64,000 nt of DNA. Origin: Liolophura sinensis (lineage: Eukaryota > Mollusca > Polyplacophora > Chitonida > Chitonidae). Positions 34,010 through 48,000 of this stretch are shown here, piece by piece. Where the stretch lies: NCBI RefSeq assembly GCF_032854445.1, contig NC_088300.1, positions 1,552,001 to 1,616,000 of the forward strand. The letters run 5' to 3'. The notes beneath the pieces were generated by a model, which had not been told where the DNA came from, ran no database searches, and saw only the letters and a program-made list of their open reading frames with translations. How positions within the stretch are numbered: the stretch's first letter is position 1; the number at the start of each line of letters is the position of its first letter. Made by a program: the position numbers and the translations under genes.

Positions 34010-35550
34010 AGGAGCTGAAGAATCCACAAGTGGCCAAGGAGTGTAGGTATAATTGCTGGTGACCATAGGAATGGCGTGTGGAATGGATCATGTATTTCAC
34101 TTCGTGCTATTGGAGTAAATGAAGAAGTTTAGGGCGTATGATTACAGTAAGAACTTATTAAGATGCAAAAAAAAATACCTGAAAAACATTCATCGTTAAC
34201 GAAGACAGATGGAATTTTTCGGGAAGATTTTGTCAGTTGGGACTAGGTCCACTGCGCATGCGAATCAGTCACGATTTGATCAGTATCGTCCAAATATATT
34301 GAAGCAAAGTACAACAAGCTGTATATGAATGATTGTACGCTATAGGTTTTGAGCACAGATGTGTATGGTATTTGAAGAGCTGGTTTACTATACAGATCAA
34401 GTGATGCGTTAGGGTTACTTTATAATACTCGTTGCTATACTGGCTAATTTCACTTCTATTCACTACTAGGCGAATTTGCATTCTGAAGGCAACACGCTTC
34501 ACACAAGCTTCACAATGTAAGGTTGGGCTACAGTGACTGTGATCTTTGGCGTGTCAGGTCAGGATATAGCCTGGTATATGTACAGGAACTCATTCTTATC
34601 CCGCTTGCCAATACCATTTAGCGTGTATCCAGTGTTTACTTTCGGTTTTTATATTTACAATGCTACCGTGTACCTACCGTGGTGAATGGAGATTGCACAT
34701 GTATGCTAGGCCTAATAAATGTGGGTGAGGTCATTTCTAGCGGATTGGATTTAAGAAAGATAGGCCTACACTGAGAGCTGTTTTCACGTAGAATGCATTT
34801 ATTTTCAAAACTCACTATAGTAATACTAAGAGTGCTACTGTAGGGGAAAACTTTGGTCAAGTTACTGGCGAACTTTTCCACGCGTGACTTTGGGACTTCG
34901 CATGCCGTATTTGTAGAAGACAAGCTGGTCTTCAACAAATGCAAGGCTATATGACCGGCCTCTACTTGCATCGCCGATACCTTTTTGTCACCAAGGCCTC
35001 TGTCATTGTCAGGAGAGAGCACGCACCTTGTGTGCCTGTTGGTTAGAATAACTGACTGTTGAATTGAAGGGAGACTACTCTTACTGACTCAGCAATCAGG
35101 TAACTACGCAGTTAACATCTACCACAGATTCATATTAACCTGCGAAGAGCCTCGTGACACATGCATGTAAATATCCCCCGAAACACCCTCAAGATCTGCA
35201 CATCTCTCTCAGACGAGAAGCCGAGTGAGCCTACAGAAACAGTACCCAAATTATAACTCTATACACCAACAGATATACGGTTCTTTGAAGATATCTTCAT
35301 TTCTTTGATTTGTTTAACGCAATATTGAAGAATTTTTTACTTACACGTTGTCGGTCAGTTTTGATAGAGGAGGGTACCGGAGTGCCTGGCGACTTGCACG
35401 CCATAATGATGGAAGACATGTGGTTTCAAACTTAAGTTTAAATGAGCGCATTGATTTTCCTGACTATTTATATAGTAAGTTTGTGTTGAGTGTTAAGTTT
35501 TATCCAAAACAGACAAAATTCTGATATATTTTAACTATTTCTATTTATTT
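34010..35550. other. Interval without an assigned gene
   Basis: A minus-strand open frame of 119 codons (34,663-35,022) has no recognised family. Only the stretch SRVEKFASNLTKVF faintly recalls BTG/Tob proteins, and the conserved continuation is absent. A short possible exon (about 34,008-34,036, minus) precedes the donor-like site at the array edge. Confidence 0.4.
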
Positions 35551-35790
35551 CTTTTAGCGAATCGCCTATATTCATCTCTCTGTAAAATCGTAATTTCCTT
35601 TCGTTAGTGACACGTAACAACACAAGCTCTACACATCCATATGTTGAATATTTTATCTGTGGCAAATAAATTTAAGTTAGAACACTTTCTCTAATTCATA
35701 ATGTTAAAGTCCATAAGCTCGGTTTCGAGGGGGGGGTGACGTCGGGTGACGTCAAAGTTATTCAAAAGCCGGTGGCACACAGGGGTATTG
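35550..35790 (+). mobile_element. Single arm of the foldback element family
   Basis: Contains TTTCTTTTAGCGAATCGCCT followed by ATATTCATCTCTCTGTAAAA, GTGACACGTAACAACACAAG and a GTCGGGTGACGTCAAAGTTA end. It matches one arm of the foldback elements at 45.3 and 56.2 kb; no second arm is seen. Confidence 0.7.
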
Positions 35791-38700
35791 GACGGAGTTC
35801 GACATGTTTTGGCGATGATCTGATCACGTGACCCACTTGTATTCTAGAAGGGAGGGCCATCAACGCAGGAGTCAGGTAACGTGACCAGTGCCCACAAAGT
35901 TCACAGATGTCAATAACGTTTCACGTTCGTGGGAGACGCATTATGCTTCATGGCTACTATATCACAGCTTACTACATGTCCTGTGCTCCAAACACCTGTC
36001 TCGTTACTTTCTCGATTTGATACTGACTCGCTGCCACAGCTCAGGACTAGGTTTTCGCTGCACTGGTAGCTGTATTCGTATCTTTATTCTAACCAGATCG
36101 CATTGCTCACGTGCCAGTGCATACCAATGTCTCGGTAGGCGCTAAACAGTGTAGAGGACGCTTTATTTTGCCCATAATTTCTTTTGTGAGCGGCCGCCAT
36201 CTTTGTTCTTGTTTCAAATGTGGCACCAATACGAGAGGAGCGATTCGAATACGTCCAGGGTGTATTACCCCTAGGTCACACTGATACTGACATAGTGCAT
36301 TTAAGGATCAAAATCTTGTGTATGGTATCATGTTGATCTTAGTTTGGGAATATACTTAGTCAGGTTATTGTCTACATGTTAAGATGGATTATTAAATAGA
36401 CCTATCTGTTCACTAGTATAAGTATAGTATTAACGAGGAATTAACGAGGATTAACATTTTTATTACAACTATTAATATGTTGTGTTGACATACTTCCATA
36501 TATAAGGCTGCATGGCGCTTATACTTTATGCTTGAATATTTACTGATAGTCCTGTATACATCATGTCAGCATGTGGTGTTAAATCCGACTCTTTCAATGT
36601 ATATATAGTACAAAGTCAGTGTGATATATGTACTATTCTAGGGGGTTTGGGATGATGATATTGCAACAATATCCTATAATAATGATGTATTAATAAATGA
36701 CGGTAAAAAGCGACGCCTGATGGATTTGAACCCATGGATCTATTGCTGAGAATGTATTTTGGCGTTAGAGCCTGTCTACTCTTTGCCAACAAGTGTCTGG
36801 AAGCACGGTCGCAAAAAAGTTGATGCTGAACTGTTGGTGTAGTTTCGTGTCTGCTCCAAAACAACACTGAGTGGTCGGCACCATTCTCTATGGTTATACA
36901 TGTATTTTATTGCGATACAAGCTAGGTGCTGAGCTACCTGAGCACGCACTGCTGCCTCCCAAAGTGGCCTTTGACAGTGCCAAGGGAATCATCAAGGAGA
37001 GGTTTACAGTTCCAGTCCTCTATTTATGATACACTAAGGAAGACTTTGTGAAGCAGAGCTGTGTTATGAGTTTTCCAAATCGTATACTTTCTCCAGGCTT
37101 CCATAAACTCCCCTATTTTGTCAGAACTCTGTCGTAATACACAGCGCCAAACAAAACATATATCCTTTGTACAATGCCAGGCTTTCTTTATACAGATCAT
37201 CTGCGCGCACATACAGTGTAACCGGCCTAATGCGGCACGCACATACGTAAGATAAGTTTACTTATGTCCAGTTTCATTTCTAGGATAAATTACACATGCA
37301 TTGGGACTATTGCCTGGTAATTTCTCGGGCCGTTTTTGTTTAAAAGGCGTAGTAAATGCAATTTATCGTTTAGACAGATGTGAAATGTCAGGATTTTTGC
37401 CGGAGATAAAGGTGGATGTTATCAGATTTTGTATAACAGGCCGGACATACTGACATTTCACCACTATCAAATTTCACAAATGTATTATTGAAACAAAACT
37501 GTCGATGTAAACAACAAACAGATAGAAGGACCTGTTTCACCAGCTTTCGTTTCTGACTGATATAACATTTATCGTATAAGAAACCTCACCGCATTTTACC
37601 GTGAATAAACCCCAAATAAATCCTGAATAATCAAAGACAAAAACAGCACCGTTGTAGTGGCAAAGCCACGGGATTTACTAACGTTTCAACAACAACAACA
37701 ATAACATTTTTCACATTTTTTTTTGTTTTTTTTTCAGCACAGAGATCTGCTAATGCAGCAAAGAATTTAATTCGCTAAAACCTACGTTTATCGATCGCTC
37801 TGACTATATGTATACGAGGAGAAGGCATCTAGCTCTAGGAAAGTTTAAAACCAAAAATATATAGTTGGTCAATATATGATGAGCAGAATTGCTTTTAGAA
37901 TTGTTGGTTAGGACAAGCAAAACCATGACGTTTACAGACTGGAAAAGTGACCACGTCAACATCAAGCGTGTTTTCTGTCCATGTAAACAAGTAAACCCTT
38001 ATGACCAGTATCTGATAAAGGAAGAAATAAGCAAGTTGGGAAGGGAGATAATCCTCCATTTTTGAGACAGTCTTCATCATTCACACCATTCCAACGTGTT
38101 CATTCGTGTACCAAATATGCCAAATGTGGTTAGACAGCAATGTTCGTCAAATGTTTTTATTATTATTATTATTCTTTTGATGTTTCTCAATTTAGGCAAG
38201 ACACACACAGAAGGATAAAAGTTCGGGCGCTTGGAATATAGTGTTTCTGGTAACGAGAGTAACCACTAACCAACAAACAAAACACTGATATATATCTTAA
38301 TCTCGATTATTTGAGACTCCATGGCTTAGTTGTAACAGTTGTAAATATATTTGTGGGCTATAACTGTAATAAATTCTTTAGAAAATTAAATTAAAGACCA
38401 TGACGTTTGATGAATACGAAGACCGGTAAGTTGCTGTTCCAGGTTTGAACTGTGCACCGTCACACTGGATATGTAGTGAACTTGTACATACGTGTTGTCA
38501 CCGCTTATCGACGATTCGGCGGGTATCTGCGGATTGGCAAAATTAACAAAATCTCCACTCATTGGCACAAATTATGGCTTGTTTGATTAATCCCAGTTCC
38601 ATGTCGGGTTCACGAACGCGATATCTCCATGTGACACTTGACAATGCATCAAGAGGCAACATATAAAAATGCGCATTTGTCTTCGTCTCTTCATCCCGTA

Positions 38701-38940
38701 TCCCACAGTTAACGTCAGATGGGCGGGATAGCAGCAGCTGCCTGAGTGCAGAACCCTTCCACACAGTAACCTCACGTGGCTATAATGTCTTCCACACGGT
38801 CTGATGACTGACCAGTACTTCAATTTGAAAATCTAGTTGATTTCAATCACAGTCTCGCTAATCTAACATATCAAAGGCTTCCAATGAAATCGTCTTAGCG
38901 AAGACCAAACTCTGTCGCATTCATCTTCATTGCACTCTTC
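35790..38940. other. Intergenic interval 3' of the exchanger gene
   Basis: No coding sequence recognised. It should include the exchanger 3' untranslated region next to 38,942. A run near 38,153-38,175 reads AATAAT-repeats with an AATAAA on the minus strand and could be a polyadenylation signal. Confidence 0.4.
36700..36795 (-). mobile_element. tRNA-like SINE head or tRNA-derived fragment
   Basis: The minus strand carries GGGTTCAAATCCATCAGGCG, a good B-box (GGTTCAAATCC), with an A-box-like GAGTAGACAGGCTCTAACGC about 40 bp upstream. No full cloverleaf with an acceptor stem could be drawn, so it is better read as SINE-derived than as a working tRNA. Confidence 0.4.
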
Positions 38941-38941
38941 A

Positions 38942-39088
38942 TCATTCCTTGCACATGGGCGGGTTGACATATCCGAAGACGTTACATTCAATCATGACAG
39001 AGAATACCAGGTAGACGCCATAGACGATCATACACACAATTCCAACACATCTGTTCAGGATCCAGCCCGAGCAGTGGATGGCTGCAAG
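38942..39088 (-). CDS. NCKX exon 16 (C-terminus and stop)
   Basis: [20 protein letters not shown] to [18 protein letters not shown] and TGA; last transmembrane helix and family C-terminus. Confidence 0.96.
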   Translation of the reverse strand, partial: LAAIHCSGWILNRCVGIVCMIVYGVYLVFSVMIECNVFGYVNPPMCKE

Positions 39089-42000
39089 CTGAAAACACAA
39101 AAGAATAACAACATAAATATATTTTCCTGTTTGCTTTTTATTAGTGTTCTGTTGAATACGTATTCCATCTCTATTTGAATTACACACGTCATGCCAACCG
39201 TTGGCAGGGAAACGCCACATCCTAGAAAAAACTGCCCTAAGTTAGCTAACTTTTTAGACATTTAGTCTTTACAATTATTTTTGCACTTCTTGATGATTAA
39301 TTATACGGCAAATTAAGTAATACACATAACGTTATGTACCGTATCGCCATTTATGGTCCTGTATTCTAATAGGGGGAGGGGGCATTTCACGCCTTACATA
39401 ATCCGAGACTATTCAGTATTGTGCATTGGTCATCCCTGCCTTAGCCATGACGTTTTGTGACATAACCCGAGATTATTCTGTGTGGTGTATTGGTCATCAT
39501 TGCCTTACCGATGACAATTTGTGACATAACCCGAGACTATTCTGTGTGGTGTATTGGTCATCCCTGCCATAGCCATGACGTTTTGTGACATAACCCGAGA
39601 TTATTCTGTGTAGTGTATTGGTCATCATTGCCTTAGCGATGACGATTTGTGACATAACCCGGGACTATTCTGAGTGGTTCACTGGTCATCCCTGCCTTAG
39701 CGATGACGATTTGTGACATAACCCGGGACTATTCTGAGTGGTTCACTGGTCATCCCTGCCTTAGCGATGACGTTTTGTGACATAACCCGGGACTATCCTG
39801 TGTGGTTCACTGGTCATCCCTGCCTTAGCGATGACGTTTTGTGACATAACCCGAGGTTATTCTGTGTGGTTCACTGGTCATCCCTGCCTTAGCGATGACG
39901 ATTTGTGACATAACCCGGGACTATTCTGAGTGGTTCACTGGTCATCCCTGCCTTAGCGATGACGTTTTGTGACATAACCCGGGACTATTCTGTGTGGTTC
40001 ACTGGTCATCCCTGCCTTAGCGATGACGTTTTGTGACATAACCCGAGATTATTGTGTGGTTCACTGGTCATCCCTGCCTTAGCGATGACGTTTTGTGACA
40101 TAACCCGAGATTATTCTGTGTGGTTCACTGGTCATCCCTGCCTTAGCGATGACGTTTTGTGACATAATCTGAGATTATTCTGTGTAGTGTATTGGTCATC
40201 ATTGCCTTAGCAAAGATGTTTTGGGGGCAAACCAGCAATGTATGACTTATCCATGCTAGGAGAATAATGGTCATCTCAGCCTGGAAGCCTTAGCGCATAA
40301 AAAGATACACCCTTAGCCAACCACGTGTTTACTTTGAACACCATATCTCTTTTATCACCATGTTTCATGACGTTTCCTGTCCGCTATACACCCCTGCGTC
40401 TCCCCCGGGTAGAGATCGATTCGTTCTGTGTGACTCCACCTTGATGAACGGTTATATTACGTATATGTACCAGCCTGTATGGTCATATGCGCGGTATGGA
40501 CGTCTTTGCTAAGTGTTTGCAGGCGAGCGCCTCCCTGGTGTTGCTTGATATATTGCTTAACATTAACACGCCAAAAGAAAGAAATACTGCACACACTTAG
40601 TCTTAGAAATAGTGGAAACCGTATCCATCACAAAGGAATTGAGTAAACCACATGTAGTCGCTGGTGTCAAGCCACAAGTGGTCACTGGTGTCAGCCACAT
40701 GTGGTCGCTGGCGTCAAGCCACATGTGGTCGCTGGTGTCAAGCCACATGTGGTCACTGGTGTCAGCCACATGTGGTCGCTCGTGTCAGCCACATGTGGTC
40801 GCTGGTGTCAGCCACATGTGGTCGCTGGTGTCAAGCCACATGTGGCCACTGGTGTCAGCCACATGTGGTCGCTGGTGTCAAGCCACATGTGGTCGTTGGT
40901 GTCAAGCCACATGTGGTCACTGGTGTCAGCCACATATGGTCGCTGGTGTCAAGCCACATGTGGTCACTGGTGTCAAGCCACATTTGGTCGCTGGTGTCAG
41001 CCACATGTGGTTGCTGGTGTCAGCCACCAGACAGTGTATATGCCCCTGGCTTCTCCTGACAAAATGACTTGATATGTACCGTGAGGCTTACCTTGATATT
41101 GACAGTGAGGAAGAGTTGGATGACTGAGCAGATCTCTACCGTGAGACTTCTATAAAATGAGACATACCGTGATATTGACAGTGAGGAAGAGTAGGATGAC
41201 GGAGGAGATCTATACCGTGAGACTTACCGTGCCATTGACAGTGAGGAAGAGAGGGATGACGTAGCAGATCTATATCGTGAGACTTTTATACCGTGAGACT
41301 TACCGGGATATTGACAGTGAGGAAGGGTAGAATGACAAAGCAGATCTATATTGTCAGACTTCCATACCGTGAGACTTACCGTGTTATTGACAGTGAGGAA
41401 GAGTAGGATGACGGAGGAGATCTATACCTAGAGACTTACCGGGATATTAACAGTGAGGAAGATTAGGATAACGTAGCAGATCTATACCGTGAGACTTCTA
41501 TACCATGAGACTTACCGTGATATTGACAGTGAGAAAGAGTAGGATAGTAGGATGCCAGAGCAGATCTATACCGCGAGACTTCTATACCTTGAGATTTACA
41601 GCGAGACACCGTGATATTGACAGTGGGAAAGAGTAGGATGGGAAAGTGGGAAAGGAGAGCGGATCTATACCGCGAGACTTCTACACCGTGAGACGTACCG
41701 TGATATTGAAAGTGAGGAAGAGTAGGATGACGGAGCAGATCTATACCGTGAGACTTACCGTGATATTGACAGAGAGAAAGAGTAATATGACGGAGCAGAT
41801 CTATTCCGTGAGACTTACCGTGATATTGACAGTGAGGAGGCGTAGGGAGACTGAGCAGATCTATACCGTGAGATTTACCGTGATATTGACAGTGAGGAAG
41901 AGTTGGATGACGGAGAAGATCGATACTGCGAGACTGCTATACCGTGATGCTTACCGTAATGAAAAGTTGGATAACTGAACAGATCTAAGATCTATACCGT

Positions 42001-45000
42001 GATACTTCTATACCGTGAGACTTGCCGTAACAATGGCATTGGGAAATAGTATGATAATAAAGTAGAATTATACTGTGAGACTTACCGTGACCATGTTGTT
42101 GGGGAAGAGTATGATGATTGAGTACAACTATACCGTTACCTTGATATTCATAGTGAGGAAGAGTAGGATGATGGCGTATATCTATACCGTGAGACTTCTA
42201 TACCGTGATAATAATGATGAGGACAAGAAGGAAGACGGAGAAAATCTATACTGTTAGACTCACCGTGATAATAACGGTGAGGAAGAGTAGGATGATGTAG
42301 ATCCATACCGTGAAACCTATGTTAATATTGACAGTGAGGAAGAGTTGGATGAAGTAGTAGATATATAGCGTGAGACTTGTCGTGATATTGACATTGAGAA
42401 AGAGTAGGATATTGGAGTAGATCCATGCCGTTAGACTTATGTTAATATTGATAGTGAAGAGGTAGATCTATACTTTGATTTATTTGTTTATTTGATTCAT
42501 GTTTTACTCCATACTCTAGAATATGTCACGTATATTATGGTGGGTGGAAACCGGGCAGAGCCTGGGGAAACCCACGACCATCCGCAGGTTGCTGGCAGAC
42601 CTTCCCACGTACGGCCGGAGATCTATACTTTGAGACTTCTATACCGTGAGGCTTACCGTGATAATGAGGGTGAGGATGATAAGGAAGACGGAGTAAATCT
42701 ATACTGTGAGATTTACCTTGACCATGATGGTGAGGAAGAGTAGCACGACGGCGTAAATCTATACTGTGAGACTTACCGTGATAATGAAGGTCAGGAAGAG
42801 TAGGATGACGGAGTAAATCTACACTGTGAGACTTTTATACTGTGATAATGACGGTGAGGAAGAGTGGGATGATGGAGTAGATTTATACTGTGAGACTTAT
42901 GTTGATATTGGTAGTGAGGAAGAGTAGGATGACGGAGTAAATCTGTACCGTGAGACTTACCGTGATGATGACGGTGAGAAAGAGTCGGGTGATGGAGTAG
43001 ATTTATACTGTGAGACTTATGTTGATATTGGTGGTGAGGAAGAGTAGGATGACGGAGTAAATCTGTACCGTGAGACTTACCGTGATGATGACGGTGAGAA
43101 AGAGTCGGGTGATGGAGTAGATTTATACTGTGAAACTTATGTTGATATTGGTGGTGAGGAAGAGTAGGATGACGGAGTAAATCTGTACCGTGAGACTTAC
43201 CGTGATAATGAAGGGGAGGAAGAGTAGGATGACGGAGTAAATCTACACTGTGAGACTTTTATACTGTGATAATGACGGTGAGGAAGAGTGGGGTGATGGA
43301 GTAGATTTATACTGTGAGACTTACCGTGATGATGACGGTGAGAAACAGTAGGATGATGGAGTAGAACATACCGTTGCTGTTGATTTGCACCTGTGAATGT
43401 CGGAAAAGTATACTCATTCAGTAAAACACATGTATACATTCCTATCAGCTCAATTCTGACAAGAAAGAGCTACAATAGTTGCAACTAGCTTAAAGGGTCC
43501 TGAAATCAATGGGAAGCATATTGTCAAAACACATGGCGAAGCCCCAAACGCCTAATGTTTAATCGCTTGATGCCCTTAAACTGGAATATCAAAATATCTC
43601 ATAAGCCTTTGCCTATTTGTGCCGTGTTATTCTCGCAAATGAGACAATTTCAGATTCCGAAAAGCTTTTCACAATTATCTACCTTTTTTCAAACTATCAA
43701 TGTACTTATGGGTCAGATAAAGATAGATTCTGCTGTTAAAGCCAATGGCCCACACGGATATCGTTTTTGAAACATCCATATGTATATCCATATGTCCTGC
43801 TTACTGGCAGGAAAGTAAAATATATATGAAATCGATACATAAAGGTTTCTTAAGTAACTTAAGGTAGATAGGTGACCGACCAGGGTAAAATGTCCATTTT
43901 AGTGAACAACGCTAACTTGCGCAACACTTGGGCAATGCACAAATTAAACATCTGTTCTTTTCTTTTCATTGATGACATAAGTTACTGACATAAATGTCTC
44001 TCAAACTGTTGTACATAACATAAGAAAATGAACTTCGTATTTAAGGGAATTGTACATACTTGTCCTGTTGTATTTTATGCTGTTTCTGAAAGTGCGTGCA
44101 TATGGTCAGGCTACTTAATTAATAAATGTGTACTTAATGGTGCACATGGTGATCATGATTTGCACACAGTTGAACTTTGAGTATACGGCATATTTATCAT
44201 AAAACAGTTTTAAGTCATCAATTTATTTAAAAAGTCCTTTGATTTTTTTATCTACTTAGTCCAAGAATTACCCGAGACCATGCAATCTGAGAAATGTGTC
44301 AGGGCGAACGTGAGGATGATGGCGACATGTTAACTGTCAGCCTGATGTGTCTTCTGCTTACTGTTATCCCTTGACAATTGTATAATGATACAAATATATG
44401 CAAATCTAATCTAACATGATAAACTAATAGAGTCGTAATAGCCAAATAACTAAGTTAAATAGTTATTGCTACGAAAATAGGGAAGTCGCAAAAACTCACC
44501 ATATCGTTTGAATACCAAATAGGAAATGTAATATTTAAACGTTTTAAACAACATCATACTGGTCATGGAATAGACTTATTTATTAATAACTGAGCTACTT
44601 CACGGTCAAAGACGTTCATTTCAAACCCAGTAGAGTAAAATCGTCTGTGAAAGAATAGCTACAGACAGGTGCTTTTTTTATCGTTGACTATTTTTACATC
44701 ACAAGGTATCGTTTTTCATGAACAGAATATTTTTTTCATGTATGAAAACAAATGTAGTAAAACACAACCATTACTGGAAATTACTGGAGATTACGCGTTG
44801 CCTTCTAGTCATTGAATTTATGAATAATAGATTACCGTTGTGCCAGCGTTGAAGATTCCTGTTTTCAGAAACCATGGTAATGAAAGTCCAAGGAGAATGT
44901 CAAAAACGTTACTGCCAATTGAGTTGGACACAGCCATATCGCCCATACCTGCAACCAGGTCAAATATCACCAACATTCAACATAACTGCAATTCAACATT

Positions 45001-48000
45001 ACCATTAAATGACATTGATGTATTTACTGCTCACACTTATCTATCGGCCTACCGACAAATTCTCAACAGAGTTGATGAGTTGTAACTTTCCTGCTAGACT
45101 GAATTTCCCAAATGTTTTCGGGAGAACTGGAACCTGCACGCGTTTGGTGCTATGACATAATGCTGAATATATATTCTGAGTTGAAGTTGACAAATTAACT
45201 ACACAAATAGTCACGAAAATCAATGCGTCCGTGTAAACTATGCTGAGGCCCCGGGCGCTAAGTTAATAGTGTGAGCCCGGTGATCACAACAGCCGGTGCA
45301 GTGGCTTGTGTGCCATGCACGACTTCACATATATAGTCCATTTCTTTTAGAGAGTCGCCTATATTTAGATGTCGGTAAAATCAGTCATATTCGCTACCAA
45401 AAAAGCCTTCAGCCAGTGACAAGAAACAAACACGCTCTACTTACTGATACTTTGAATGTTCATGTTATTACAAAGGAAGAATACCTTGCGGTTAGAATAC
45501 CTTTTCTAATTCCTAATGTTAAACTCCATAATAAGCTTAGTTTCGACACCAAGAACTCATTGCCCAGGTTGACGTCATTATTATTCAAAAGCAAGTTGCA
45601 TGCTGGACAATGGGCATGGAGAGTAATTTGCTTTACAATGGCTGCACCAACAAGCGGTTAGAACAAACTCCATGAAATAACACAGCCTATACTACTGTCT
45701 CTGAGAATAACTAGATTGCTTTAATTCCCTAATATCCACCTCTAAAACTATACTGCCGTGAGACCATATACTGCAAGATAAAGTAAATTCCATTTATTAA
45801 GGTTATTTTATATTAAAACGTGCGATTTCAAATATGACAGAGTCAGAAACAGGGTTTACAGTAGAAACGACAGCAGTTTAGGTAACTGGTGTCACCCTCC
45901 TCCAAAACATGTTGAACTCAGCTCAGTACTCAGCATGCCACTGGTTTTTGAATAATTATGACGTCACCCGAGGCAATGGGTTCTTGCCGTCGAAACTGAG
46001 CTTATGGACTTTAACATTATGAATTAGAACAAGTGTTCTAGCTGCATTTTCCTAGCAAGAATATGAACTTCAAACTTATCCATATGAACAGCTTGTGTTG
46101 TTAGGAATCACTGGCTGAAGGCAATTTTGATAGCGAGTATGACTGATTTTACAGACAGCTGAATATAGGCGACTCTCTAAAAGAAATAGACAACAATAAA
46201 AGCCGATTGTGTTTAGAGAATACACGATGTAGCTGACCTTGCTTCGCCACGAACACACTGGCCATGGCGTCAGGTATGCTGGTACCGGCAGCCAGGAAGG
46301 TTATACCCATCACGCTGTCGGCGATGTTGAACGTGTACCCAATTAGAGTGACCTAGGAGAGGAAGGCAGGCGATAGAAATGGCAGGAGAAAAATGAATGG
46401 TTTATTCATATATTTTGTTAATGATTGATGCGACACTTGAAGTGTCTGGTGGAAACTAGAAATATGGGCAGCTTTATCTAGAGAGTAGCGCTTTCTATTA
46501 CTAGTCAGCGAATCTAAAATACATGATTTATTGACTTACTTATTCACTTATTAATTTATTTACTTACTTATTTATTTATTTATTTAGTATTCTTTGATTA
46601 GGACGGAACACAACTTCCCTTCCACGAAGGCGACCAGCGTTATGCCAGAGCCAGGGTAAAACCCACGACCTTCTGTAGGTTGCTGGCAGACCCTCTCTTG
46701 TACGACCATAAAAACCACCATGAGCTAGATCAAAACTAGTTAAAAGTGATAGTTGGTTTATAAAATTCGTTATACTGGGACACTGTTAGGAGCTTGTCGA
46801 AATATGAGTAAAGACTAGCTGGAGTGCTGCGCAATCTCCTGATAAAATAGCTACATCGCCTTGAAACTGTGTAACAAAAGGCTTACCATCCAAACCATAA
46901 CGTAAGAGAAAACAGCTATCCAGAATATGGACATGAAGAAGGTAACCATGAACCATCTTTCCCACCTGAAACCACAGACAAACATTCAGCAGTCATGGAC
47001 CTGGACAAGCGTATTCCGCGAAAGTTCCCGGTTAAAAGTGGAGAAAACGTAAAAGTTACATAAAGCTCAGATGAAAGAAAACGAAAATTTAGTTGTGGTC
47101 TTCAATTCTTTTTTCTTTTCGGTTTTTCTTTAAAGGGAAAAAGACACTTAAAAATAACTTTTGTATGGTGGGTAGTTGGGGCACGTTCTGGTATATAGCC
47201 TTTGTGTAATTATGTCATAAATGAGGATTCAACAAATATCTAATAAATATATTTGCACTTGAATTTGGTCTTTTCATCTAGCAAATGTGTTCAGCCTGGA
47301 TTTTGATCAAATTTATATTTTAATAAATTCATAAATATGATCATTATGCAGACTAAACACACGTGTCTGGATATAAATAACAAATTTACATTAAAATGAA
47401 TGTATCTGACGAGCATAACATCCTTATTTAGAACATTATTATGCAACGACAATAAATACCAAAAGGTGATCACAAATAACCACTATACAAAAATGTTTTC
47501 AAAAACTTTTTTTTCCTGAAAAAAAATCGAAAAAAGTATTAAAAACCCTACTTGCAAATAAGTTTTGACGCTTTTTCATCTCATTTTGTCATCATTTCTA
47601 TGCTTTCTTCTCTTTTGAGAATACTCAGTACATGTCCTCAGATAAAAATATTCCTGTACATTTTCCAGATAAAAATATTCCTGTACATGTTCCCAGATAA
47701 ACATATTCCTGTACATGTTCCCAGATAAACATATTCCGTACATTTTCCAAGATCGACATATTCCTGTACATGTTCCCAGATAAACATATTCCCGTAAATG
47801 TTCTCAGATAAACACATTCCTGTACATTTTCCCAGATAAACATTTTCCTGTACATGTTCCCAGATAAACATATTCCTGTACATGTATTTAGATAGACATA
47901 GTCCTGTACATGTACTCAGATAAACATATTCCGTACATGTTCCCAGATAAACATATTCCGTACATGTTCCCAGATAAACATATTCTTGTACATGTTCCCA

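Noticed and set aside
34663-35022. 119-codon minus frame as a BTG/Tob-type gene
   Set aside because: Only a short KSRVEKFASNLTKVF stretch recalls the family. The diagnostic HWxPE and GSGYR motifs are absent and no good donor follows.
36705-36790. Functional tRNA gene
   Set aside because: A good B-box is present but the A-box is poor and no acceptor stem pairs; treated as SINE-derived.
46238-46352. NCKX as the K+-independent NCX (SLC8) type
   Set aside because: The Asp in GSNVFD, the SIPD and SAPEL contexts and the NVFxxVNxPMC end are SLC24 features; no Calx-beta domain is present.
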